64,000 bases of DNA from Warburgia ugandensis. Its lineage: Eukaryota > Streptophyta > Magnoliopsida > Canellales > Canellaceae. The notes below the pieces were generated by a model. The model was not told where the DNA came from. It ran no database searches and saw only the letters and a list, made by a program, of their open reading frames with translations. The stretch covers positions 44,719,729 through 44,783,728 of the forward strand of contig CP141133.1 in NCBI GenBank assembly GCA_035236585.1, given 5' to 3'. A program made the position numbers and the translations under genes. This document shows, in pieces, positions 22,118-34,479 of this stretch (within the stretch, counting starts at the first letter, position 1; the number at the start of each line of letters is the position of its first letter).

Positions 22118-24462
22118 ATAGTTATCTCCTTTGTTTATGCCCTTGCTCATAGCACTAACATAGATGTCCTCTACTCGTGGATGGAATTATCCTGAAAAAT
22201 GTTAAGGATAAAGTGAGTATATACTATACTCAGTAGGAGTCTATCACTACTAGTTTTGTAATGCATGCGATGTTTGAAAATCATGTGCTCATAAAAACAT
22301 ATGCATGTTGTTCGAATAATCACGTTCAATATCGATATTAAAAGCCACTGTCAAACCGGAATACTGACGACTTAAAGAAATATCATAATCCAAGTCGAAA
22401 GTATCATATATCATAATCATAAAAATATGCATCAGATGCTCAATTGAATCCAACTCATGGATATCTATCATGGTATGGTCGACCAACCTTATATCATGCC
22501 ATATGCAATGCACATAAATCCACAAAACCATAGGGTCCCACTATGCCCACGACCTCACCGCCGTGTGGTCCCCAGGTACCTAGGGACATAGGATCATATA
22601 CCTCCACGGGGCATATGACACTTCGACCCAGTGCCGTGACACCAGTGGTAGCCCCCTATACCACATGCAGTCGAAGCAGGGACATGCCCTTGTTGGGCGT
22701 GGTACCCATCCACCTAATAGTGGTAGAGGCTGGGTGGCCAACCCACACCCCTCGGCATAGCACCCACGAGCTTACTAGCCCAAATCATGTACGATCAAAT
22801 AAGCCAAAAACCTTTGTTCAAAACCAGTTCTCTTTGGGTCCCTCACAACTGCCTGGCCCTCGGCACTCCAGCGTCTTTTGGAAACCCTCAAGGACATGCA
22901 ATCTTTGCAAGTACTTAAATCATGCAATGTATGCACTTGTTTGCAAAACATATATGTGCATAATGTATATGTAATCATTTACAAAACATGTCTATGTACA
23001 AAACATTTATCACATGCATGCTGAATCAAGTCATGCTAAACAAGTCATATACTTAAAACATATGTTCTCAAAACAATAATAAATCTTTTAAAAGAATCTA
23101 ATAGTGATAGAGCACCTACCTGACTAGGTCGCGTTAACCCTTTTGTCCTCGTACGTTCCTGAACATGGTTTGGGGACTCAAGGTTAGTTTAGCCTATCTT
23201 TTATGGGTTTAGAGTAGTTGGGTCTTATTACTTAGGCATTAGGGGTCCATCCCTATGCTTATGGGTGTCCTAAGGTCCTAATTGGGCCTTGGTATCCTCA
23301 GTTTTCCAATGTTCTAGTGGCCACGTGCCACCATCCTATTCTAAGGGTCATGACCACCTTTGATTGGGTCTTGATGGGGGATTTTATAGTTTTTATGTGT
23401 TCGCGTCGTCGATACGGACACAACACCTTTTGCGGCACCTCAATCGGAGCTCTAGATCTCAAGTTATAAGCGCTTTAGTGTCATATGTACATAGAGTCTT
23501 AAGAATGAAAAAAACGGAATGTTAGGGGCTGTGCGACTGCGTCGTGTGCCCTGACTTCGTTAAGGAATAAAAAAATGACGCACTGCTAGTGCGCTGCGCG
23601 TCTGCGGCGTGCACCTTAGTGGGCGCGTCTGCAGACACGTGGTACTCTCTGCCCGTCTTACTCTTTAGCGGGCGCGTCTACGGACGTGCCCGTTGGTTTC
23701 CTCTCAGACGCATTCGACGCGTCTCGTCCGTCTGGGCCGTTTTGGTCGTTGGGGGACTGGGGCGTCCTTGGGATGCCTTGGTTCATCCTTGAGGAACCAA
23801 TGCGGACCTGGGGACGTCCCAAGGTCCTTGGTGGCTCCCTAGAGGCCTATTTCCCATGGATATTCATGCAAAAACTTAGGGAAACTGAGCCTAGGACTAT
23901 GGGTGAGATGGGTTTGGGGAATTTTTGGGCGTACCTACTTCGTGGCTGGTTTTCTCTCCACATTTTCCCCTCTTGGTCACTGATCCTCAACGATTTTTCT
24001 TCAACATTTTGGGCTGCCATTAGAGGCGCCCAAGAGCTCTATTTATAGAGCTAAGAGAGGGTTCTGGAGGGGGCTCTCACCACCTTTGAATGGTGATGGA
24101 GAAACCTGCAGAATGGTGGTAATTTCTCCTCCAATCACCGCTGTTCTAGAATCCTCTAGAGGTTGAAGATGAAGGGGTGCCCGTATCAAAACAGGCCCCT
24201 GTGTTTGTAGGCTAAAACCGTTTTGTAAAAATTACAATTTTGCCCATAAACTTCAAAGGGCCATAACTTGCTCATTTTAACTTCGTTTTGGGTGATTTTG
24301 GTCTTGTTGGATTCCTTTTTCCGAGACGCATCTAATGGTACCAATTTCAAGACCATGTTTCTGGGTTTAGTCAAGGCGACTAGTGAAATGACCAAAATGC
24401 CCTTATCTTTAAAACTGAACTTTTCATGGGATTTTAATATTACAAAAATTGGGGTCATTACA
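22118..24462 (-). repeat. B 5' LTR, second segment
   Basis: Continues the LTR begun at 9999-10271 after the insertion of A. It matches 5848-8193 closely throughout. It contains the palindrome at 22476-22485 and the TATA inverted repeat at 24035-24052, and ends GGGGTCATTACA next to the TTACC duplication. Confidence 0.9.
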
Positions 24463-24467
24463 TTACC

Positions 24468-25594
24468 ACAGCAGTTGAGGAAGGAAAAAGTGCCACTTTG
24501 GGCAATGATACCTACCACCTTTTATTGTTAGAGGCTGGGAGCCTAATCCCATACTAACAACCTCTTAGCATAGTGCCCATCAAGCTCATTAGCCTGAAAT
24601 ATATATATATATATATATCTATATGTGTGTGTTTGTGTGTTCCAATTTTAAGCATTTAACATATAATAAATCATGCAATTTATGCAATCCTATTTCAAAA
24701 CATTTAATAATGCACATATATGTCATTCAAGTGTAACATTTAGTAATGAAAGATATAGGCGATAATATTTTCAATCAAGATCATAAATCATGGGAATAAT
24801 TTGTATGTTTATAATAAGACTATCATATGGCAATATCATTTCTAAAAGCATACTACGCACGGAAATAGATTCAAGTAAATCATTTGGATTTTGAAATGCA
24901 TTTGAAAACTTAGTAGTATCAAACTACCTACCTCAAGGATGTTACTTAGTTCGTATTTTTCTTCAATTTAAATCCTAGGTCTCTTTCAAAGTCTTTATGG
25001 TATCCTATACAAAATTTAAGGATAAGAATCTAACTATTATTTCCCAATATCCCACTGAAAAATTCAGGGTAGTAGGATTTAGAATCTTTGTCCGATCATA
25101 GGTAAAATCTAATCCGATTGATAAATAAATAGAGGGGTTTCGATCATCTTCTCACAAGGAATCCAACCATGGTGTCTAATCTTTGATCCACCACTATTCA
25201 AATGACTATCGTTGAGCAAACAGTAACTGTAGTTACAGTCATTGAAAAACTCTACGTCGCCCAAAAAAATGGACAATAGGTGGTCGGAGGAGAGGAGAAG
25301 ATCGGAGATGGATCTGAGGTACAATGGGGGGAAAGAGGAGAGGGGAATTTATAAGGGAATGCACCATCCTTTTGGGGATGCCTACCATCTTCTCCAACGT
25401 TGACGTGGTTTTTGGTGCCGACGCAATGCTGATGTAGATGGTGACATGGGGATAGAAGGGGTGTCGTTAACAAAATGACTCCCTACATTTTGGATCTCCT
25501 CATTTTTTCTTTTAATTATCAAATTACTCTTCATCTTCAAATGCTCATAACTTTTTCATTCGAACTCCTTTTTTAGTGTTCTTTGGGTTGTTGG
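24468..25594 (-). repeat. X LTR-1, proximal part
   Basis: Resumes X after B with ACAGCAGTTGAGGAAGG, matching 31148 onward in LTR-2. It includes a TATA-like element near 25349 (minus strand CCCTTATAAATTCCCC). It is shorter than the corresponding part of LTR-2, and homology ends near 25594, where pol-like sequence begins. An AT microsatellite occurs at 24598-24620. Confidence 0.82.
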
Positions 25595-27509
25595 GAAAGG
25601 ACTGTCACTCCTAAAGAGATCTGCTGGGTTTGATAAAACCCTTTGTCTAGCAACTCTTGTAGTTGGGTCTTCAGTTCCTTTAGTTCTGTTGGAGCCATCT
25701 AGTAAGGTGCTTTTGATATAGGGGCTGTGCCACATATCAGGTTAATAATGAAATCTATCTCCCTTTTAAGTGGCGACCCTGGTAAGTCTTCAGGGAGCAC
25801 ATTTGGAAATTCATGAACTATAGCCACCTCTTCTAATTGAGGCTTTGTGACCTCAGCAGCTTCTATTTTAGCTAGAAATAATTGCCATCCTTGAGCAATG
25901 TGTTTCACCACATTTATTGCGAAAATAACATATGCTCATGAATAATCTCCTCCCTTGCAATGAAACCACTACTCCTCTGAGAATGTTAAAAATAATCTTC
26001 TTCTTTCAACAATCAATAGTTGCATGATGTGAGGCTAACCAATTCATCCCAAGTATGACATCAAAGTCTACCCTATCTAGGTGGATCAAGTCTACATTCA
26101 TTTGCTTGCCCACAATTACAATCAAAACATCTTGGAAGTATGTTTGTGTAGAAATGGTCTTGTCTAAGGGTGTCATGATTTGTAAGCAAAAATCTAAGTT
26201 CTAAACTACATCATTAATAGAAGAAGCAAAAATTCACATGATATAAAAGAATGGGTAGAACCAATATCAAATAATACTTTGGCAGGTCTATCATAGATGT
26301 GAAGTGTGCCTTCTACTATTACTATGGATGCTTGAGCATGTTCTAAAGTAATGGTAAATATGCACCCTTGGCTTCGAGGAATCTGAACTTCTTTATGTTC
26401 TTCCTCTTTTCTCTTCTTAGGACAGTTTCTCGCTATGTGTACTACTTCTCCATAAATAAAACATTTGAAATAGGGTAAGGTACAAGCTTTGCGTAGGTGA
26501 TATCTATTGCATCGGGGGCAAGCTCTAGATTCTGGATTCCTTCCTTTATTGTCGAATTGTCATTTTTGTGGGTATCGAGGTCTAGAAGACTAAATGGGTC
26601 ATTTGCCTTTGTTTTTTTGTCCACTGATGTTGGACTTCTTCTCCTTATCAGCCTATGCCCTCTGAAAATCCTTTTCAAAGAGAGACGCCATTTCTGCTGC
26701 TTTTGCCACAGTGATTGGTTGAAACCCTATGACTCTGTTCCTTAGTCCAAGGTGTAGCCCATCGACTAACTTCTCTGCAACATTTTCTTTAGTGGCACAT
26801 ACATTGGGTGTGAATCTACTAAGACATGTAAACTTGTTTTCATATTGCTGCACAAATAGGTTGCCTTGTTTTAGATCTATGAATTCTTTCTCCTTTTGCT
26901 TTCATACATGTAGTGGAAAATACTTCTCATTAAATATGATTTTGAAGTCCTCCCAAGGAATGACATTATTATCATCAAAGTATATTCTTTCGGCAGTTTC
27001 CACCAAAAGCCTACTTCATCTCTTAGTACGTAAGTGGACATAGCAACCTTCCTTTCTTCAGGATTTTTCATCTCCTTAAATAACTTTTCAATGTCCAAGA
27101 TCCATTTCTCTGTTGTTACTGACTCATTTTCACTTGAGAATGATGGGGCTATCTTCTGAAATCTTTCAAGTTGGGCCTCCATTTGATCAGCAATCCTCTC
27201 TGGTGATGAGGTTCTTACCACATGTGCTTGTGGTTGATTAGGTATGAACTGCCCCATATGTTGCACGAAGAGATGAAAGGCTTCGGCCATTCCATTTCCA
27301 GATCCAAAGGAGTTAGTAGGGGGATTAACAAGTTGTGGGGCTACACCTCCTCTTCTCTTAGGCGGCATCTGTTTTTCAAGAGCAACATACCCTCTTTGAG
27401 GAATTCTATCATGCTAGTCTAAGGTTTTCCTATTGATGTAAATTGATTATAAGTTCTTTATTTCATAACTTTGGCTATGAATAACTTAAACTTAAGCTCT
27501 GATACCAAC
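25595..27509 (-). mobile_element. X internal segment 1: gag-protease side and the beginning of RT (fossil)
   Basis: Reading leftward from the PBS: a gag start MPPKRRGGVAPQLVNPP at 27368, gag core LERFQKIAPSFSSENES and WILDIEKLFKEM, ENVAEKLVDGLHLGLRNRV near 26780, then protease-linker sequence and PEDLPGSPLKREIDFIINLI near 25800. It ends in the first part of RT ([14 protein letters not shown], complement of about 25640-25690). It is the same chromovirus type as A but clearly diverged. It is broken in many places and no complete protein is possible. Confidence 0.85.
27491..27508 (-). promoter_or_regulatory. X primer-binding site
   Basis: The complement reads TTGGTATCAGAGCTTAAG, directly inside LTR-2. 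The TGGTATCAGAGC core fits initiator-methionine tRNA priming. Confidence 0.88.
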
Positions 27510-27838
27510 TGTGACGACCCGAGTTTTTATAGTGCAATTTAAAATAATAAGCTTTCACTTGAGAGATCGATCTCTACTTTCAAAATGATTTTTCAAAAGA
27601 AATGCAGTGGAAACTCTTTTTGTTTGACATTTGTTCATGAAAACCCTGAGTGTCATCATTTCATTCTAACAAATAGATAACAATTTAACATCATTAATAA
27701 ATGAAACATGCCATATCAATTTTGAACAAAATATAAAAATGAATAGTTACCATTCCCAAGATTGTTAATCATAGCCCAAGTTACAAATAATCACTTACAG
27801 TCAATTTACATCGAATACTAAAATGATCACTCTCAATT

Positions 27839-30562
27839 TGTAACATTTACTATTTTAAATATTAGGAAATTTTAATTTTAGAAATAATAATAATAATAAT
27901 AAATGAAAAAAATGATGTATATAGGTAAAAATTAAGAGGGGGGAGTGCCTCAAATGCACTTCCCTCCCCCTCCTCTCTATTCCCGTAACTGAGCCACCAG
28001 TGACGATTTTTCGGTGATAGGCATTCCTGGCAATTGAACGAATGCGGCAAACTCTCGCCTTCCTCTGACTAGCCGGACCAAGGTAGGCTCACCCACTCTT
28101 TTCTGTATACTTCTTTCCAAGTTTATCAACTGGTAAAGTTAGGCGTTATTGTTGCCGTGGGAAAAAGTCGATGTAACGGTGTTAGATGAGGATCTGGACC
28201 GTTCATCTTGAACGTAACAATGCAAGGAATATGCCCATAAAATCTTAAGGTGATCAGACTGCTAGAGACATAGAAAAACCCCAAAAATAGTATGACGGGA
28301 GTTTACAAAAAGGCAATAAAAATCGTGAAAAAATGATAGATTTAGGAGTGATTTGTGACAATGAAATGTATGCAAAAAATTGGACAATAGGTATTAAAAT
28401 CACAAAAAACGGAGCACTTGGGGTTGTCGGTGATGGCGAACTAGTCCAGTCGTTGTTCCTGGCAACGGTAACCCGCTCCGAGCTGAGGACGCATGCACAA
28501 ATGTGCGCCACGCAGGAGACGCAGGGTGCAACATGCACGCACCACATGGGAAGAGAAATGAAAGGAGGTGGGAGTGCCACGCACAAGGCACGTGGTGCGA
28601 CTCACGCGCGCCATACAGTGTGGCAGGAACGCGCCATGCGCGATATTTTCCCCCACCCGCAGAGTGGGTCTATAGACTCGTGATCCAGATGCGCGTGCGA
28701 ACGGCATGCGTCGCACGTGCGGCAGGCCCTTTTTCTTGATTTTGAGGGTTTTTGACCCTTTATTTATATAAAAAAAAATGATTTTAGGAGCTATAGAGGT
28801 CCAAATCACGATCCGAAAGAGGCGTTGTGATCGTCTCAACAAGGTGGACTTAGATTTAAGACAAAAATCTAGTTTGGAGTAACTTTTTAATAGCCAAATT
28901 ACTAAGCACTATTCAATGACTTAGATTAAGCCGATTAATGGATGATCAACCTTTAGATTTTGGTTGTATATGTTAAAGATGAAATGATTATGAGATTAGA
29001 AGAACATGCCCTATTGAATTGTCTAGAAACAACGATTCTGATGATTGATTTGAGCAGTCTCTTGAGAGGTGTTGATCGAAGAATGATCAGACTGTCAGAT
29101 CAACACGTGATCACAAAGATAGCGGTGGTTTACTAAACGAAATAGAAAATGTAGGGATCATGGAGAAAATAAGAGGCCTAACAATGATTTATGATGTGAC
29201 AGGTACATCAAGGCATACACCTTGATATCGTTTACTCGTTTGTTTGGGATATTGCGATATCGAGGTAGGTGATTTCATTCACAAATTTTCCATGATTCTC
29301 AAATGATGACTTGGTGATTTGAGTTTTTGAAGCATATGATTTAGGCCTTACCATATGCATGAGATTAATTTCAGCATGTAGTTTCTCATATGTGTGCTAT
29401 CTTTCGGGTGGTTATTGCAAGCATTGTTTCTGATATATTTCATGATATTCCCTTGATTATTGGTATTTTTGACATGTGGGAGTCGCTCTGTCTTGATGTT
29501 TAAGACTATTGCTCCTTTGGTAAGATGCATTTTTTCACCCCGTGAGTGCCTGAGTGCTCGTGAGGGTGAAAGGGTGAAAGCGGGCTTGCAATGTGACTTT
29601 TCATGAGTGCCTGAGTGCCCGTGAGGGTGCAAGGGTGAAAGCGAAAGTGGAACGCGTCATTTCCGTGACTGTCTGAGTGCCTGTGAGGGTGCAAGGGTGA
29701 AAGCGGCTGGTACAGAGAGCTAACCTCACATTGCTATGAGTGTACTTTGAGACACTCATAGGGCTTGACGGTATATGATGTTCGATACTTTTGTGATGCA
29801 TTCATGTGTTACTAGATTTTCTTGGATTGTGCATGTCCTGATATCATGATTGATGATATCTTATGTATTTCATGGACTTGGTATGTCCTTCATTGTGTAA
29901 TTTAAGGCTTTATATTATGTTTGACCATCTTACGATCTTTATTCCTTGTGCCATGTGATTTGTTTTTATTGAGTTTACTTTGGATGTATATCACCTACAC
30001 AAGCATGGCTTGCTGAGGCATTGCTTTGTTTTGTAATGCCTCAGAATCAGAGCGCAACAGTCAGAAAGGGAAGCAGGTGGACTAGAGTGGAGTTGGATAG
30101 GGGCTTGAGGACTAGATATTGTCAGATTCAGAGACAGAGTAGTGTACATTGTTGGACTGGTAATGGATATTTGGAATTCTACTTAGTCATTGTATATATT
30201 AATAGATTAGACCCCTATCACTGTATAGTATGCATATGCTTATACATGGGTGACGTGGTGATCTTGGACAGACCCTAGAGCTTTGGAACTTTCACTATCA
30301 TGTATCTTTATAGTTGCACAAATTTCACTGTGGTTTTAAATTATGAGCATGCTCAAAAGGTTTACTTTTGGTTTTGTTTATTTAGTGTAGTTTTTGAGGT
30401 GAAATGATCCTTGGGTTTTCTTCATTGGTATTTTTCTTGACGCTGTGAAAAGTTTTTAAATTATGAGTTTTAAGTTCTGGGATCCCATCTATTTTCTATT
30501 AATAAACTATTATTATTTTTGTATACATATGGAAAAGGATTTAGAAAACCTGGGGTGTCGCA
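27839..30562 (+). mobile_element. V: solo LTR (2724 bp) in X LTR-2
   Basis: Starts TGTAACATTTACT and ends CTGGGGTGTCGCA, flanked by CAATT on both sides (27834-27838, 30563-30567). X LTR-1 holds the empty site at 4977-4981. There is no internal coding, PBS or second LTR, so this is a solo LTR left by LTR-LTR recombination. It contains a CpG-rich stretch (28430-28730), a TATA-like TTTATATAAAA near 28763, a 61-bp minisatellite and the GAGGCATTGCTTTG module shared with W and Z. Confidence 0.9.
29544..29708 (+). repeat. Minisatellite of three 61-62 bp units inside V
   Basis: Units start near 29544, 29605 and 29667. Each contains GTGCCTGAGTGC-like sequence followed by CGTGAGGGTGCAAGGGTGAA. The repeats keep an internal GAGTG / GAGGGTG / AAGGGTG pattern. 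Confidence 0.88.
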
Positions 30563-33073
30563 CAATTCTGGGACGACTACATTCTCACTTAACTTTACCT
30601 TCTCTCACTTGACTGTAGCACTAAAACTTCCTGAAGCTCCTTCTAATATTGCTTTGACTGATTTGAAAAATAATATATTTGGTTGAGTATTCATTATATC
30701 TAGTAGGTGAACTGATACTACTAATTTGAAAACATGGCATACAAGATGCAAAATTTCAAGAAGGGTAATAAAATCATGCAATTCCTTTACATGTAACCAT
30801 GGGTATTTATGCATAAATTATGTGCTCATTTACACATTTCCGAATCATGGAATTTTTCATGGAAATCCATTAATCAACAATATGAGCATTAAGAAAATCT
30901 TAAAGTAGTAATCAATTAATCCATGTACTAGAATCTCGGCGAACACATCAAGTCGACTAGTCATGAGTACTGTACTACGACCATCCCATGCATGGCGATA
31001 TCAAAACCGAAGTCATAGACCCATTATGCTCACGACTAGACCTATCTGAAATCATGTGTCTTTGGAGCCTATCACAGTCTCCATGGTGACTATGGATATG
31101 TCCTTGAAAATGGTGTCATGAACACCTCCAATGGTCATCCCATTACCACAGCAGTTGAGGAAGGGACAAGTGCCACTCTGGACAGTGATACCTACCATCT
31201 TTTCTGGTTAGAGGCTAGGAGGCCAACCCCGTACTACCAACCTCTTAGCATAGTGCCCACCAGGCTCATTAGCCTAAAAAATAAATATATATGTGTTCCA
31301 ATTTTAATCATTTAACACATGCTAAATCATGCAATTTATGCAATCCTATTTCAAAACATGTAATAATGCACATATATGTCATTCAAGAGTAACATTGAGC
31401 TATGAAAGATATAGGTGATAATATTTTCAATCAAGATCATAAATCATGGGAATAATTTGTATGTTTATAATAAGAATATCATATGGCAATATCATTTCTA
31501 AAAGCATACTAAGCAAGAAAATAGATTCAAGTAAATCATTTGGATTTTGGAATGCATTTGAAAACTAAGTAGCATCAGACTACCTACCTCAAGGATGTTA
31601 CTTAGTTCATGTTTTCCTTCAATTTAAATCCTAGATCTCCTTGAAAGTCTTTATGGTATCCTATACAAAATTTAAGGATAAGAATCTAACTATTATTTCC
31701 CAATATTTATTGATCATCAATTAGATTTATAGATTAATGACTTAGATCATCGATCTAGACTTCAATCCTATTCATAAATAGTCGAATCTATGATCCAAGG
31801 GTGATCATCCTTAATTCAGGGTTGACATTGGTATCTAGATCTTCTAAATTATCTAATGGATCACTTCTTAGGGTCTGATCGTCTTTGATCTTACAGATCT
31901 ATGAGAATTTCATAGTTTTTAGGCCATGATCAGGTAAATTTGTCCTCAAATCCTAAATTTTATTGTATAATTAGATTCACGTCATCAAGATGAATCCAAC
32001 AGACCTTTTCGATCATAAATTAAACTTGTATAGCCCCTAGAATTGGAGATTTTGTATTTCAGTTAATTTGACGGTCCATATTGAAATTGTGGATTAAGAT
32101 TGGCCGTAGTTGGAGAAGGTGACTGGAGTAGTTGCCACCGATGATAGTTTTTACATCAAATTTATTCCTAATGAAAAGAGTTTGTAGATCAAAATCTTAC
32201 CATCACTCTTATCAAATTTGAGGTTGTTCCACGTTCATTTGTTGCAGAAAACATGGATTTTCTCGTCGGAATGTTGCCTAAAAATGCAGAGTGGCCGAAT
32301 TTAGGATCTTCATTCAATCGCTTGGAAAATCTACTCCTTTTGAGAAATAAATAGAGGGGTTTTGATTGTCTTCTCATAAGGAATCCAATAGTGGTGTTTG
32401 ATCTTCGATCCACCGTTGTTTAGATGACTATTGTAGGGCAAATAGTAACCATAGTTACAGTCGTCAGAAAACACTACATTGCCAGAAAAAATGGAGAATA
32501 GTTGGTCAGAGAGATCAAAGAAGATCGAAGATGGATTTGAGATGCGATGGGGGGAAAGAGGAGAGGAGAATTTATAGGGGAATGCATCGTCCTTTTGGAG
32601 GCATTGTTGCCGCAAATGGTGACCAGTGGTGGGGCGGCGCCTACCATCTTCCCCTATGCTGACATGGTTTTTGACACTGACGCAGTGCTAATGTAGATGG
32701 TGATGTGGGGATAGAAGGGGTGTCGTTAACAAAATGACCCCTTGCATTTTGGATCCCTTCTCATTTTTTCTTTTAATTACCGAGTTACTTTATTTCCAAA
32801 TGCTCATAACTTTTTCATCCGAACTCCTTTTGTAGTGTTCTTTATGTTGTTGAATTCCATTTTTTGAGTAGAATATAACTATAAGGATATTTTAATAAAT
32901 TATTATTTTATAATTTTAAATTAAATAAAACATTTATCCACTTGTCCAATCCAATTATTTTCCAATATAAATAAGTATAAAAATTCTGTTGATTAAAAAT
33001 ACTACGATTGATTGTAGTCAAAAGAGGGTTACTCTTGTTTGACTAAAAGAAGTTAAAATTTTGGGTCATTACA

Positions 33074-34479
33074 TCACCATCCCTCCAAAGAATTTTGTCC
33101 TCAAAATTTCACAATTTACTACTCGTTAAAGAGTTCAGGATATCTTTCCCTCATTTTAGATAAGGAGAAAGTGCACTGATTGATGAGTACCCATATCATA
33201 TCATGTCCCCTAGATGTCTTGGGTAATTCCACTATGACATCCATTGTAATATGGTCCCACTTCCATTTTGAAAGCTCAAGTGGTTGTAATAGTCCTATTA
33301 GTCTCTGGTGTTCAGCCTTAACTTGTTGACAAGTTAAACATTGTGCTAGGAATTCTCCCACATCTCTTTTCATACCATTCCACTAGAATTGTCTCTTCAA
33401 GTCTTGATACATCTTTGTACCACCAAGATGAATAGTGCACTTAGATTGATGTGCCTCTCTTAGAATCTCTTACCTTATTTCATTGTTAGCTAGCACCACA
33501 AATCTTCTTCGCATACGAACATTGTCATCTATCTCCTTGACAAATCCTGGTTTTCCAACTAATGTTTGTACTTTTGCATCATCCTTTTGCATTTGCCTAA
33601 CTTTCTCATTGATAGTGGATCTCACAATCAAATTCACTATGAAGGATCTCCCATGACCTACTTCGGGTTTGCATTCTATTACCTCTTGTAACAACTTCCA
33701 TCTTTTGAAAAGTAAGCTTGCACACATTTCTTGCATCTTTCGACTTAAAGCATCTGCTAATTCCTTGCATCTTTTGACTTGAAGCATCTGCTGCTACATT
33801 AGCCTTTCTTGGATGGTATTGAATTGAGAAGCCATAATCTTTCAAATACTCCATCCATCTCCTTTGTCGCATGTTCAAGTCTTGTTGTGAAAAGATGTAC
33901 TTAAACTTTTATGATCTGTGAAAACTTCAAATTTTTCTCCGTATAAATAGTGTCTCCAAATCATTAAGGCAAGGACTATTGCAGCAAGCTCCAAGTCATG
34001 GGTAGGATAGGTGACCTCATGCTTTCAATTGTTGAGAGGCAAAGGCAATCACCTTTCCATTTTGCATAAGCACACATCCTAGTCCTTTCCAAGAAGCATC
34101 ATTATAAATCTCAAATCCTCTGCTTCTCGATGGTAGAGTAAGTACTAGTGCAGTGAATAGCTTCCTTTTTAATTCTTGAAAAATTTCTCGCATTCCTTAT
34201 CCCACACGAATTTCACATCTTTTATTTATTTATTTATTTATTTGGTGAGGGGTAAGGCAATATGTGAAAATCCTTTAATGAATCTGCGTTAATATCCTGT
34301 AAGGCCTAGAAACTTCCTTATTTCTGTCACTGTCTTAGGTGTACCCCATTTTTCTTCTGGTTCAACTTTTGATGGGTCGATCACAATGCCATGTTTAGAA
34401 ATAACTTGACCTAGAAAATTAACTTCCTCTAATCAAAATTCACACATGTTAAATTGGACTTTCCTGTTAGCCTATCATA
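33074..34479 (-). mobile_element. X internal segment 2: RT/RNase H/integrase side (fossil)
   Basis: Minus-strand remnants include RNase H-linker sequence ([20 protein letters not shown] near 33860), the integrase zinc-finger side (CLTCQQVKAEHQ near 33330) and core WDHITMDVIVELPKTSRGHD near 33230, and a terminal MRERYPELFNE, the end of a chromodomain-type C-terminus. RT-derived sequence lies at 34100-34440. Coding is heavily broken and incomplete. A (TTTA)n microsatellite lies at 34221-34243. Confidence 0.82.

Larger units (their letters stand above)
5574..24462 (-). mobile_element. Element B: non-autonomous Ty3/gypsy-like LTR element, itself interrupted by A
   Basis: Two LTRs of about 2.62 kb flank an interior of only about 1.8 kb. 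In minus orientation the LTR runs from TGTAATGACCCCAATTTTTG to CCCGGGTCGTCACA. The duplication TTACC flanks it (5569-5573 and 24463-24467). The unoccupied target is present in X LTR-2 at 31143-31147, where CCCATTACC runs straight into ACAGCAG. PBS and polypurine tract are both present, but I can recognise no gag or pol. It therefore looks like an element that moved using proteins supplied by a relative. LTR pair similarity is high, so it is younger than X but older than A. Confidence 0.85.
27510..33073 (-). repeat. X LTR-2, complete copy split by V
   Basis: Ends are GTCGTCACA (complement side at 27510) and TGTAATGACCC (complement side at 33073). Without V and its duplicated 5 bp it is about 2835 bp. 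It carries the unoccupied site of element B at 31143-31147. A polypurine tract lies beside it at 33074-33095 (complement TTCTTTGGAGGGATGGTGA). Confidence 0.87.

Noticed and set aside
28333-28842. Open frames of about 115-135 codons in solo LTR V
   Set aside because: Overlapping frames on both strands in a CpG-rich LTR segment, without motifs; most likely chance.
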